From Flavobacterium xanthum (GTDB lineage Bacteria > Bacteroidota > Bacteroidia > Flavobacteriales > Flavobacteriaceae), in assembly GCF_900142695.1 (NCBI RefSeq), contig NZ_FRBU01000017.1, forward strand, positions 1-64,000: 64,000 nucleotides of DNA, in the 5' to 3' direction. How positions within the stretch are numbered: the stretch's first letter is position 1; each line of letters opens with the position of its first letter. The position numbers were made by a program, and so were the translations under genes. The notes under the pieces are model-generated. The model was not told the origin of the DNA and did not search any database. It worked only from the letters and a program-made list of their open reading frames with translations. Shown in pieces: positions 9,179 through 17,470 of the stretch.

Positions 9179-10231
9179 TTAAGATTTCTTAAACTCCCCA
9201 TTATCCACATCTTTCAAGAATTTAATAACTCCTGGGAAATAGGTTTTTGGATCATCGTATTGAGAAAGATGACTTCCGTTAGGGCAGAACAAGAAACGTC
9301 CGTTTTGGACTTCATTGGCAATCCATTTCATGTGTTCGGGATCCATGGTGTCGTATTTAGAACCAATACTCAACGTAGGTACAGTAAGTGTTTTTAATCT
9401 CGCTTTGACATCCCAATTTTTAAGAGTCGCATTTCCAGTAATGCCAAATTCACTATGGCCTTGCATATACACATATACATTTGGATTAATGTGCTTGAAA
9501 CATCGGGTTATGGATTCAGGCCATTGCGCTTGTGGCATTCTCAAAACATGTTCGGTGTAATAGTATTCAAAGAGTAATTCGCTGTATTTTGGATTGTCAA
9601 AATCATTGTTTTTCTCCATATCCTGTAATTGTTTTAGGATTTTAGGATCCATTTGTGGAGCTAGAACATTTTTGGCGTACGCATTATATTCTGGAGCACT
9701 TGCCATCATATTCGAGATAATCAAGCCTTTTAGGTTTTTTTGGTATTTCAACGCGTATTCCATAGCTAGAATGCCGCCCCAAGATTGCCCCATTAGGTAA
9801 AAATTAGAACTGTCTAATCCTAATGCGATGCGTACTTGCTCAACTTCCTCTACAAAACGTGCGTTAGTCCACAAACTGTTGTCATCAGGTTGATCGCTGT
9901 AATATGAACCGAGTTGGTCGTAATAAATGTATTCAATGCTTTCGTTAGGAAAATAGCCGTCGAAAGCTTCGTATAATTCATGAGTCAATCCAGGACCGCC
10001 GTGTAAAAGCAGCACTTTTATTTTTGGATTATTACCCACAGTTTTCGTCCAAACCTTAAAAGTCCCTTTTGGTGTTTTTATCGGGATCATTTTAATTCCA
10101 CCTGTGAGTTGGTCGTCTCGTTTGGAGAAATCTAAATAATTTGCTTTTATAGAATCGTCCTTTGGCTTTTGCTGACAATTAGACAGTAACAGCATACTTA
10201 TTGCGGCGAAAAGTAGGACTTTTAGTTTCAT
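9179..10231 (-). CDS. Proline iminopeptidase-like alpha/beta-hydrolase lipoprotein
   Basis: This 350-residue protein has a lipoprotein signal ending at Cys19 (LLLSNC), so it is probably anchored in a membrane facing the periplasm or outside. The hydrolase fold shows the oxyanion motif HGGPG (77-81) and the nucleophile Ser150 in MGQSWGGI, both typical of the S33 family that removes N-terminal proline from peptides. A C-terminal GSHLSQYDDP supplies the likely catalytic His. It follows the acyl-CoA synthetase gene by 21 bp and may be cotranscribed with it, although no shared role is evident. Other S33 specificities are possible. Confidence 0.85.
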   Translation of the reverse strand: MKLKVLLFAAISMLLLSNCQQKPKDDSIKANYLDFSKRDDQLTGGIKMIPIKTPKGTFKVWTKTVGNNPKIKVLLLHGGPGLTHELYEAFDGYFPNESIEYIYYDQLGSYYSDQPDDNSLWTNARFVEEVEQVRIALGLDSSNFYLMGQSWGGILAMEYALKYQKNLKGLIISNMMASAPEYNAYAKNVLAPQMDPKILKQLQDMEKNNDFDNPKYSELLFEYYYTEHVLRMPQAQWPESITRCFKHINPNVYVYMQGHSEFGITGNATLKNWDVKARLKTLTVPTLSIGSKYDTMDPEHMKWIANEVQNGRFLFCPNGSHLSQYDDPKTYFPGVIKFLKDVDNGEFKKS

Positions 10232-10252
10232 AACAGAACGATTTTATGTGTA

Positions 10253-12028
10253 CTAGTTGTAGATTTTGTGGAACAAATCGATGTATTTCTCCATTACAAT
10301 TTTTCGTTTCAATTTTAGTGTTGGAGTCAATTGTCCGCCTTCTATAGACCATAAATCTGGGGTCAGTTCAAAACGTTTTATTTTTTCCCAATTCCCAAAC
10401 TTTTCATTCAACTTATCCACTTCAAGTTGGATGCGCTCAATTACTTTTTCGTTTACAATTATTTCTTCATTGCTTTTTCCAATATTGATTCCGTGAATAA
10501 CAGCCCATTCTTTGATAAAATCAAAACTAGGTTGAATAAATGCAGCGGGCATTTTTTGTCCATCACCAATCACCATGATTTGTTCAATAAAACGAGATTG
10601 CTTCATTGTATTTTCAATTAGTTGTGGCGCAATATATTTTCCTCCAGAAGTTTTGAACATTTCTTTTTTGCGATCCGTGATTTTTAAAAAACCATCTTGG
10701 TCAAATATTCCGATGTCTCCCGTGTGAAAATAACCATCTGTAATGACTTCATTAGTTAATTTTTCATCTTTAAAATAGCCCATCATAACGTTTGGACCTT
10801 TACAAAGAATTTCACCATCTTCCGCTATTAAGACTTCTACATTATCAATAACTTTCCCAACTGTTCCTACTCTAAAACCATGATTTCTTAGATCATTAAC
10901 GGAGATTACGGGAGAAGTTTCGGTCAAACCATATCCTTCCATAACTGGGATTTCAGCCGCAGCAAAAATACGTGCTAATCTGGGTTGTAATGCCGCGCTT
11001 CCAGAAACCATTAAATCAAGGTTTCCACCCAAGCCTTCTTTCCATTTACTAAAAATCAGTTTTCGTGCAATTTTGAGTTGGAACTCATACCACAACCCAT
11101 TTTTACCATACGGCTCATAGATTAAACCTAAGTCAATCGCCCAAAAGAAGAGTTTCTTCTTGATGCCAGTTAATTCACCTCCTTTAGCATAAATTTTATC
11201 GTACACTTTTTCCAAAAGCCTAGGAACTGCCGTGATAACTGTTGGTTTTACTTCTTTTAAATTATCGCTAATCTTGTCAATTGATTCTCCAAAGTATACT
11301 GAAACGCCATAATATTGGTATAAGTACAAAATCATTCTCTCAAAAATATGACAAATAGGAAGGAAACTCAAAGCACGACTTCTCCCTGCTTCAAATGGAA
11401 TTCTAGTCGCACTATTCAAAACATTTGATACAATATTTTTATGAGAAAGCATGACTCCTTTGGGCCTACCTGTTGTTCCAGAGGTATAGATAATGGTTGC
11501 TAAATCTTCGGTTTTTACATTATTTTTTCGCTCTTCAACGGTATCTTGATTTCCGGTATCAACGCCTAGAATCAATAAATCATTCCAGTTTTTACACCCT
11601 TCAATTTCATTGAATGAGTAGACATCTTTTAGAGAAGGCACTTTGTCCTTAATCAAATTTACTTTTCGAAGTACTTCCGCATCTGACACGAAGCAATAAA
11701 CAGCTTCGGAATGATTAAGGATATACTCATAATCTTCTTCAGAAATTGTTGGATAAATAGGAACGTTTTGGGCTCCTATTTGCAAAACGCCAATATCCAT
11801 AATATTCCATTCCGTTCTATTATTAGAGGAGATGATTGCAATTTTATCATCCTTTTGCACTCCCATTCTTAATAGTGCTCGCGATACCGCATTGGCTTTG
11901 GCAATATATTCTTGTGTAGATGTTTTTATCCATTCACCATTCTGCTTGCTTACTAAAGCATCTGGAATAGAATTGTACTTTTCTTGCTGATAATAAGGGA
12001 AATCAAAGAGGCGAGTGATATTTGTCAT
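10253..12028 (-). CDS. Long-chain fatty acid--CoA ligase
   Basis: This 591-residue adenylate-forming enzyme activates fatty acids to acyl-CoA with ATP. The AMP-binding P-loop YTSGTTGRPKGVMLSH lies near residues 182-197, GYGLTETSP near 370, and the hinge TGDIGIFDQDGFLKITDRKKE near 440-460. Its length and the KMSQSR-like C-terminal region resemble the FadD15/long-chain group. Located a few kilobases from the fad operon on the same strand, it would supply the acyl-CoA for it. No transmembrane segment is seen, so it is probably cytosolic or peripherally membrane-bound. Confidence 0.93.
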   Translation of the reverse strand: MTNITRLFDFPYYQQEKYNSIPDALVSKQNGEWIKTSTQEYIAKANAVSRALLRMGVQKDDKIAIISSNNRTEWNIMDIGVLQIGAQNVPIYPTISEEDYEYILNHSEAVYCFVSDAEVLRKVNLIKDKVPSLKDVYSFNEIEGCKNWNDLLILGVDTGNQDTVEERKNNVKTEDLATIIYTSGTTGRPKGVMLSHKNIVSNVLNSATRIPFEAGRSRALSFLPICHIFERMILYLYQYYGVSVYFGESIDKISDNLKEVKPTVITAVPRLLEKVYDKIYAKGGELTGIKKKLFFWAIDLGLIYEPYGKNGLWYEFQLKIARKLIFSKWKEGLGGNLDLMVSGSAALQPRLARIFAAAEIPVMEGYGLTETSPVISVNDLRNHGFRVGTVGKVIDNVEVLIAEDGEILCKGPNVMMGYFKDEKLTNEVITDGYFHTGDIGIFDQDGFLKITDRKKEMFKTSGGKYIAPQLIENTMKQSRFIEQIMVIGDGQKMPAAFIQPSFDFIKEWAVIHGINIGKSNEEIIVNEKVIERIQLEVDKLNEKFGNWEKIKRFELTPDLWSIEGGQLTPTLKLKRKIVMEKYIDLFHKIYN

Positions 12029-12122
12029 TATAAAAATATTGGATTTAGATGCAAATTAAAAAAAAAATAAGGATAAATTTAGTAAATCAGAATTTATATC
12101 GTAAAAATTTCATGGATTATTG

Positions 12123-12171
12123 AAAATCAACGAAATCGTTTTCTTAGTTTCAGGCGTAATAAGTTGATTTT
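12123..12171. repeat. 9-bp inverted repeat between acyl-CoA synthetase and SbtA-like genes
   Basis: AAAATCAAC (12123-12131) and GTTGATTTT (12163-12171) are perfectly complementary with a 31-base spacer. It lies downstream of the leftward SbtA-like gene and about 95 bp before the synthetase start. It could be a weak terminator or mRNA-end hairpin. Confidence 0.45.
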
Positions 12172-12244
12172 AAATGTAAAAACGTTTCGTATTCTAAAAT
12201 TAGTAAAACATCATAACTTGAACAGGAATAGTACTATAAATGGT

Positions 12245-13207
12245 TTAAAAATTTTGGACGACAAGAAAATACAAAGGCAATCCGATCGTGATATTTATTG
12301 GAAAAGTTACCGCTAAGGCCATAGGTAAAAAGAGTCCAGGGTTTGCTTTAGGAACAGTAATTTTCATTGCGGCGGGAACAGCAATATACGAGGCACTTGC
12401 GGCAAGTACTGCAAAAATAAAGCGATTGGTTATGTCCGTTGTCACCAACGAACTTAGTACGGCAAATAGGCAGCCATTGAATAAAGGAATCAGAATCGCA
12501 AAAAGGAAGGGGAACCATCCAAAGGAAAAGAATGATTTGAGTTTTCGACCACTTGTTATTCCCATATCTAATAGAAATATAGCCAGAAATCCTTTAAAAA
12601 GATCATTAGTAAAGGGTTCAATTCCTTGGGCTTGTTTTTCGCTAGCCAGGAAACCAATTACCAAACTACCAAGGATAAGCAGCACACTTCCGTTTGTTAA
12701 AGAATGTTTGATGACGGTACTTTTTTCGATTGTAGTTGTTTTATCTTTATTAAAAAAAGATATTAAAACGAGCCCTATAATGATGGCAGGGGATTCCATT
12801 AAAGCCATAATGGCAACCATGTGACCATGAAGCGTTAGCTGCTGGGACTCCAAAAACGAAACTGCCGTGACAAAAGTTACCGCACTAACGGAGCCATAAG
12901 CTGCAGCAATAGCACCAGAATCAAAGACACTCAATTTTCGTTTAAGAATAAAAAAAGTGTATAGCGGGATTGTGGAGGAGATAAAAATTCCAAACAGCAT
13001 GGACCAAACAATTTCGCTCGTGAATACTTCATGTGACAATTCTTGACCCCCTTTAAATCCTATGGAGAAGAGTAGGTAAAGAGAAATAAATTTAGAGGAA
13101 TTAGGAGGTATTTCCAAATCGCTTTTTAAATATACTGCTATGATTCCGAGTACAAAAAAGAGTAATGCTGGATTTGTTAGATTTTCAATTAATAAATTAA
13201 GGTTCAT
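12245..13207 (-). CDS. SbtA-like sodium-dependent bicarbonate transporter family permease
   Basis: This 320-residue protein is almost entirely hydrophobic, with about ten membrane segments in two similar halves. GFKGGQEL in the first half, AAAYGSVSAVTFVTA in the middle and SASYIAVPAAMKITVPKANP near the C-terminus are characteristic of the SbtA/DUF897 family. Cyanobacterial SbtA imports bicarbonate with sodium; in heterotrophs the family may supply bicarbonate to carboxylases, but the substrate has not been shown by this sequence. It is next to the dihydroorotase gene with a 73-bp gap, on the same strand. No PII-like SbtB partner is adjacent. Confidence 0.85.
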   Translation of the reverse strand: MNLNLLIENLTNPALLFFVLGIIAVYLKSDLEIPPNSSKFISLYLLFSIGFKGGQELSHEVFTSEIVWSMLFGIFISSTIPLYTFFILKRKLSVFDSGAIAAAYGSVSAVTFVTAVSFLESQQLTLHGHMVAIMALMESPAIIIGLVLISFFNKDKTTTIEKSTVIKHSLTNGSVLLILGSLVIGFLASEKQAQGIEPFTNDLFKGFLAIFLLDMGITSGRKLKSFFSFGWFPFLFAILIPLFNGCLFAVLSSLVTTDITNRFIFAVLAASASYIAVPAAMKITVPKANPGLFLPMALAVTFPINITIGLPLYFLVVQNF

Positions 13208-13280
13208 ATTTTTTGATTCGTTGGATTTTGTTACTACTTTTAATTGTTATGGGTTTAATTCTACTTAGATATTTAAAACG

Positions 13281-14624
13281 CTATCTGATTTTAGAAAATT
13301 TTAATCTCATTCCAGTTTTCGATTCATTAAAGGCTCCATTATTAAATACAATTGTTCCGTTGACTATTGTTTTTATAATTTTACTTTTAAATGCTTGATC
13401 TTCAAAAGGCGACCACTTGCATTTGTAAAGAATATTATTGGGAGTTACTGTCCAAGGTTTATTGATGTCTACTAGAACTAAATCAGCAAAATAGCCATCG
13501 CGAATGTATCCTCTTTCTTTAATTTTATAAATAAGAGCAACATTGTGGCACATTTTTTCTACAATTTTTTCCAAGCTAATCTTTCCTTGATGAAACAATT
13601 CAAGCATTACAGGCAAAGCGTGTTGCACTAATGGTCCTCCAGACATAGCCTCAAAATAGGTGCCTGACTTTTCTTTGAGAGTATGAGGTGCGTGATCGGT
13701 TGCAATGATGTCTAACCTATTTTCTAATAGCGATTGTAAAAGACCATTTTTGTCTTGTTCTGTTTTTATAGCGGGATTCCATTTTATTTTAGAACCTAAT
13801 TTTTGATAATCTTGATCTGAAAACCAAAGATGATGAATGCAGGCCTCCGCTGTGATTCGCTTCTCACTTATTGGGGTTGTATTATCAAATAAATAGGCTT
13901 CTGCCAAAGTAGAAATATGAAAGAAGTGCAGCCTATTGTTGTGTTTTCGGGCAATTTGCAATACTCGTTTTGTAGCGGTCACACACGCTCCCTCGCTTCT
14001 TATTTTGGGATGACAATCAAAAGGAATGTCTGCACCATATTGTTTCCGGTACCATTCTGTATTTCTTTTGATGATTGCGTCATCTTCACTATGCAGGGCA
14101 ATAAGTGTCTCTGATCTCGAAAAGAGTTTTTCTAAAAAATCGGGATAATTTGCCAAAATGCCTTCATCATTATTAAAATAAAGTCCATCATCAGTAATAC
14201 CGCAGACATTTTCAGTGTTCGTTTTCAGGGCTTCTTCTAAATTGTCTTTATTAATTCCCATAAAAAAGGAATAGTTGACTAAGGAAGTCTGAGAAGCAAT
14301 AGTGTATTTATCTTCAAGTAATTGTTGGGTTAAAGTATTTGGTATCGTGTTTGGCATTTCCATATAAGAGGTAATGCCGCCCGCTGCAGCTGCTTTAGAT
14401 TCTGAGTAAATCGTTGCTTTGCTGGTAAGCCCCGGTTCTCTAAAATGAACTTGATCATCAATGATACCTGGCAAAAGATACAAACCTTCTGCTTCTATGA
14501 TATGTGCTTCATTATCTGTAATGTTATTTGATATGGTTTCGATACGCTCTCCAACAATTAAAACATCAGTAATTTTCATTAGACCTTCATTGACTACGGT
14601 CGCATTTTTGATTAAAATCCTCAT
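13281..14624 (-). CDS. pyrC: Dihydroorotase (Bacteroidetes-type)
   Basis: This 447-residue amidohydrolase would interconvert carbamoyl-aspartate and dihydroorotate in pyrimidine synthesis. Seen motifs are LPGIIDDQVHFREPG at 51-65, MEMPNT at 88-93, GITDDG near 141, LHSEDD near 177, FFHISTLAE near 235 and ATDHAPHT near 313. The canonical metal motif HxH is here Gln58-Val-His60, so one usual zinc ligand is absent; I believe this is common to the Bacteroidetes subgroup, but the exact metal set cannot be decided here. It is 3 bp from the threonylcarbamoyl-AMP synthase gene and likely cotranscribed with it. Confidence 0.9.
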   Translation of the reverse strand: MRILIKNATVVNEGLMKITDVLIVGERIETISNNITDNEAHIIEAEGLYLLPGIIDDQVHFREPGLTSKATIYSESKAAAAGGITSYMEMPNTIPNTLTQQLLEDKYTIASQTSLVNYSFFMGINKDNLEEALKTNTENVCGITDDGLYFNNDEGILANYPDFLEKLFSRSETLIALHSEDDAIIKRNTEWYRKQYGADIPFDCHPKIRSEGACVTATKRVLQIARKHNNRLHFFHISTLAEAYLFDNTTPISEKRITAEACIHHLWFSDQDYQKLGSKIKWNPAIKTEQDKNGLLQSLLENRLDIIATDHAPHTLKEKSGTYFEAMSGGPLVQHALPVMLELFHQGKISLEKIVEKMCHNVALIYKIKERGYIRDGYFADLVLVDINKPWTVTPNNILYKCKWSPFEDQAFKSKIIKTIVNGTIVFNNGAFNESKTGMRLKFSKIR

Positions 14625-14627
14625 TGG

Positions 14628-15584
14628 TTATCTGTTTTTGGAAGCTCTTTCCAATCGATCATTAATTGTTCTTCCTAGGCCATTATCAGGGAAGCGTTCG
14701 GCAAGGATAATGTCGATTTGCATGCTGTCTAATTCATGTAGTGAAGCATATAATTTTGAAGTTGCTTCTTGTAAATTGCCAGAAGGAGAAAGAATAATTT
14801 GGCATGCAACGTCTTGCTCTTTTTCCGGTTGTTTAAATAGTAATAATCCAATTTTTTTATTTGGAAACAACTTAACCTGTTCTAAAACATTGGTTGTTAA
14901 AAATAAAGTCGATTTAGGAGCATAATGTCTTGATAACATACCAGGTGCTTCAGGAGCGTTTTCGTTTTTATTCAAAAGAGATACTGGTCCTACAATTTTT
15001 TCAATTTCTTCTTTTGAGATGGCTCCCAAACGATAAATAATTATTTCATCGTCATGAAAGCCAACAATTGTTGACTCTATTCCTGCTTTACATACACCGC
15101 CATCTAAAACCATCGGCAGTTTGTCTCCAAAATAGTTCTCAACATGTTCCGCTGAAGTTGGACTAATAGAACTAAATGGGTTTGCGCTAGGTGCTGCCAA
15201 AGGAAAATCGAGTTGGTGCAAAAGGGATAATGCTACAGGATGATTTGGGATTCTAACGGCAACTGTTGGTTTTCCAGCAGTTATGCGATCTGGGACCGAA
15301 GCATGCTTTTTTAGTAAAAGGGTTAGTGGTCCAGGCCAAAATAGTTTGGCCAAAATTTTAGCAGATTCCGGTATTTCTATGGCTACTTTATTTAAATCCT
15401 CTATTTGTTTAATGTGTACAATCAAAGGATTAAAAGACGGTCTTTGCTTAGTGCGGTAAATGGTATCAATTGCTTTCTCACTATAAATATTTCCTGCTAA
15501 ACCGTAAACCGTTTCTGTGGGAAAACCAATGATATCCTCCTTTTTTAAAAGTTCTACAGCGAGTTCAATAGCATTACTAATCAT
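14628..15584 (-). CDS. tsaC: L-threonylcarbamoyladenylate synthase (Sua5/YrdC type)
   Basis: This 318-residue enzyme makes threonylcarbamoyl-AMP from threonine, bicarbonate and ATP for the t6A37 modification of ANN-decoding tRNAs. The YrdC domain fills residues 5-190 with FPTETVYGLAGN, the KQRP loop and SANPFSSISPTSAEHV; the Sua5 C-domain follows from about 215 (APGMLSRHYAP). The two-domain length marks it as Sua5-like rather than short TsaC. It lies between dihydroorotase and the DUF6671 gene with gaps of 3 and 6 bp, suggesting one transcript. Bicarbonate is a shared substrate with the SbtA-like transporter two genes away, which may be coincidence. Confidence 0.92.
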   Translation of the reverse strand: MISNAIELAVELLKKEDIIGFPTETVYGLAGNIYSEKAIDTIYRTKQRPSFNPLIVHIKQIEDLNKVAIEIPESAKILAKLFWPGPLTLLLKKHASVPDRITAGKPTVAVRIPNHPVALSLLHQLDFPLAAPSANPFSSISPTSAEHVENYFGDKLPMVLDGGVCKAGIESTIVGFHDDEIIIYRLGAISKEEIEKIVGPVSLLNKNENAPEAPGMLSRHYAPKSTLFLTTNVLEQVKLFPNKKIGLLLFKQPEKEQDVACQIILSPSGNLQEATSKLYASLHELDSMQIDIILAERFPDNGLGRTINDRLERASKNR

Positions 15585-15590
15585 AATTTG

Positions 15591-16427
15591 TTAAGGGTTG
15601 CAAAAATCACAATACATGGGATCTTCAGTTAATTTTTTATTTGGAAATTTGTCTTCTTTGGTAAAAGAGCATTTCTGACAGGTGTAAATGTAGCTTAAAG
15701 TTGATCGAGTGGGACCGTGGCATAAATTGCAGGGTAAACCTGGTTTAGCATCGGTAATTCCAAATCCTGGTGTAAAGCATGCAGGGCAACAGGATTGTAT
15801 TTTTGTGATGAGTTTTTTGGTAGCCTTCTCAATCACTTTCATTCGGGTTGGGTTATACATTGCCCGCATGTCCGTTTCAACGTAGGCCATGCCAAATTGC
15901 TGTATGAATTTTTGAAAAATGATGTTTAGGGTGTCCCAATCTGTAATTCCTTTTTCAACTTCAGTACAATCATCCTTTGTTTTTTTTACAATTAAACCAT
16001 GAGAAGGAAAATTTACTTTTTCAGCAAATTCCCTTAATTGTAACTCATTTTTAATCTCAGCACCATTAAAGTTCGTTTCTAGACTCAATTCTCGGGCGAT
16101 AATTTCTATCTTATTTTTTTTATCAAGGAGTAGTACTATTTCATCATTGGCGTGAGCAAAAAAAAGGGAGGGATGAGGTCCAAAGGAACCTTCGCTAGCG
16201 ATTACCATGTCGCAATCTGTGAGAGCTAAGGCCATTAAACATTTATTTTTAAGTGTTGTAATTGGATCGTCCTTGCGTTCTATTTCGCCGGTGAATGTTC
16301 CAAGTACATCCGAATCAAATTCTGGAATAACAAAACAGTGGACGCCTAGTTCTTTTTCAAAAAGGGGAGCTATTACTTTTTCTTTCTCGTGCTTAGTGGC
16401 AATGAGTAACTTTCTTTCTGCGAACAT
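15591..16427 (-). CDS. DUF6671-like protein with C-terminal zinc ribbons
   Basis: This 278-residue protein is of unknown function. The first 200 residues form an alpha/beta domain with conserved-looking stretches ATKHEKEKVIAPL near the N-terminus, ASEGSFGPHPS near 80, and VETDMRAMYNPTRM near 185. The last 70 residues contain two CxxC pairs plus further pairs (CCPAC, CNLC, CQKC, CDFC), that is, eight cysteines arranged as two zinc ribbons. I recognise the overall pattern as DUF6671 but know no activity. It sits in a tight leftward cluster after three small genes and before the t6A synthase gene, so a link to translation or tRNA is a possible guess only. Confidence 0.75.
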   Translation of the reverse strand: MFAERKLLIATKHEKEKVIAPLFEKELGVHCFVIPEFDSDVLGTFTGEIERKDDPITTLKNKCLMALALTDCDMVIASEGSFGPHPSLFFAHANDEIVLLLDKKNKIEIIARELSLETNFNGAEIKNELQLREFAEKVNFPSHGLIVKKTKDDCTEVEKGITDWDTLNIIFQKFIQQFGMAYVETDMRAMYNPTRMKVIEKATKKLITKIQSCCPACFTPGFGITDAKPGLPCNLCHGPTRSTLSYIYTCQKCSFTKEDKFPNKKLTEDPMYCDFCNP

Positions 16428-16430
16428 GTG

Positions 16431-16706
16431 TTATTCAATTGTAATCATGATATCAGTATCTATTTTTATTTTTAGATTTTCTTTATTAGCGTAACTTATA
16501 ATCTGATCAATAGTTGTTTTTGCTTCCGTTAGTTCTATTACTCTTTTTAAACCCGCTTCGTCAGCTTTACCTGATCGTATATCAGAACTAAAGTTTTTAA
16601 GATTATGAAAATTAATTTTTGTGTTTATCAGATTGAATAAAACTTCTTTGGCTTCTTCATTTGTGAATGGCCCTTTAGTCAATTGAATTTTTTGTATTTT
16701 TTCCAT
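16431..16706 (-). CDS. Small conserved-looking protein, unknown function
   Basis: This 91-residue soluble protein starts MEKIQKIQLTKGPFTNEEA and is predicted mostly helical with a C-terminal strand (LKIKIDTDIMITIE). No signal peptide, membrane segment or metal site is visible. The pattern of a short helical pair followed by a beta strand resembles hypothetical proteins I have seen in Bacteroidetes, without known role. It ends 3 bp before the DUF6671 start and its beginning overlaps the end of the small membrane protein gene by 32 bp, so translational coupling is likely. Confidence 0.65.
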   Translation of the reverse strand: MEKIQKIQLTKGPFTNEEAKEVLFNLINTKINFHNLKNFSSDIRSGKADEAGLKRVIELTEAKTTIDQIISYANKENLKIKIDTDIMITIE

Positions 16707-16890
16707 TTGTGAAAATTGGTTTGATAGTGTTACAGGTTGGTAAGCGAATAAGGTTTAATAGTGCAATTAAAATTACTGCGTAAGATAATTCGCTTAATAT
16801 TAAATCGTCAAACTGAATTGTGCTCAGTATAGCTATAATTAAAATCGCAGTCCAGAGCATTATCGTCAAAAAAGATCGTGTTAGTTTCAT
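16675..16890 (-). CDS. Small membrane protein, paralogue 1
   Basis: This 71-residue protein has two hydrophobic segments (about residues 8-24 and 34-48) and a polar tail. The N-terminal half aligns clearly with the 44-residue frame immediately upstream (16941-17075): both begin M-[KR]-L-T-[RK], share LWTA and a DDL motif, and are similar at the DNA level. No family is recognised. Overlap with the next gene suggests it is translated. Confidence 0.5.
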   Translation of the reverse strand: MKLTRSFLTIMLWTAILIIAILSTIQFDDLILSELSYAVILIALLNLIRLPTCNTIKPIFTNGKNTKNSID

Positions 16891-16940
16891 GTTTTATCGT
16901 GGGATTTATTTGTTGTTAAAGGATAGAATTGATAATAAAA

Positions 16941-17075
16941 TTACAGGGCAATAATAATTTTTGATTGGGAAAATTGCGTAGATAGTAAGTCGTCAATTAG
17001 TATGGTGATTACTAAAGCTGAAATTAAAACAGCAGTCCAGAGGATTATTTTAAAAGTTGGTTTTGTTAGTCTCAT
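16941..17075 (-). CDS. Small membrane protein, paralogue 2 (44 residues)
   Basis: This short frame starts MRLTKPTFKIILWTA and ends FSQSKIIIAL before a TAA. It has one clear hydrophobic segment. It matches the N-terminal 44 residues of the adjacent 71-residue protein in frame and without stops, pointing to a tandem duplication; it may be a shortened copy. The gene is below usual length cut-offs and easily missed. Whether it is expressed is not known. Confidence 0.4.
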   Translation of the reverse strand: MRLTKPTFKIILWTAVLISALVITILIDDLLSTQFSQSKIIIAL

Positions 17076-17138
17076 TTTTTATGTGGAATTAGCAGTACTA
17101 CTATTTTTATTTTATGATTTGTAATTTTTAAGATTGTT

Positions 17139-17209
17139 ATGCTTTTTGAAGTGGAATTACTTCGCTTAACTTCTAATTTCTCAAAAAGTTAAGCGAATGT
17201 CATAAGCAT
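17139..17209. repeat. Nested inverted repeat with 12-bp perfect inner arms
   Basis: TTCGCTTAACTT (17161-17172) pairs exactly with AAGTTAAGCGAA (17186-17197), and an outer ATGCTT (17139-17144) pairs with AAGCAT (17204-17209). There is no T run after the stem. It lies upstream of both the small-protein cluster and the LysR gene and could be a divergent regulatory site or a decayed mobile repeat. Confidence 0.5.
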
Positions 17210-17438
17210 CTATATGCATCTATAATATCCTATTATTTGGTTACTAATTCAAAATATTAGAAAAGTAAATGGTATAGAGCAAATTCCAAGCGCACGACTA
17301 TGTGCGGCAATTCCTGTTTTATCATTTTCTTGTTTTTTCATTTCATAAATACTCGTACTTAAACTCTGTTTTGTTTAATAAAAGAGGTGGTACTTATATA
17401 ACAGCAAATTTCAGTGTTTTTATTCATAAATTTTTATT

Positions 17439-17446
17439 TATATTTG
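17439..17446 (+). promoter_or_regulatory. TAnnTTTG promoter box of the LysR gene
   Basis: TATATTTG matches the Bacteroidetes -7 element and ends 24 bp before the ATG. No clear -33 TTG was found. Confidence 0.55.
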
Positions 17447-17470
17447 CAATAGTAATCATTAAATAAATTT

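Larger units (their letters stand above)
17076..17470. other. 395-bp intergenic region upstream of LysR gene
   Basis: The gap separates the leftward small-gene cluster from the rightward LysR gene. It contains a nested inverted repeat (17139-17209) and, near the right end, the TATATTTG promoter box of the LysR gene. No further coding frame was recognised. Confidence 0.5.
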
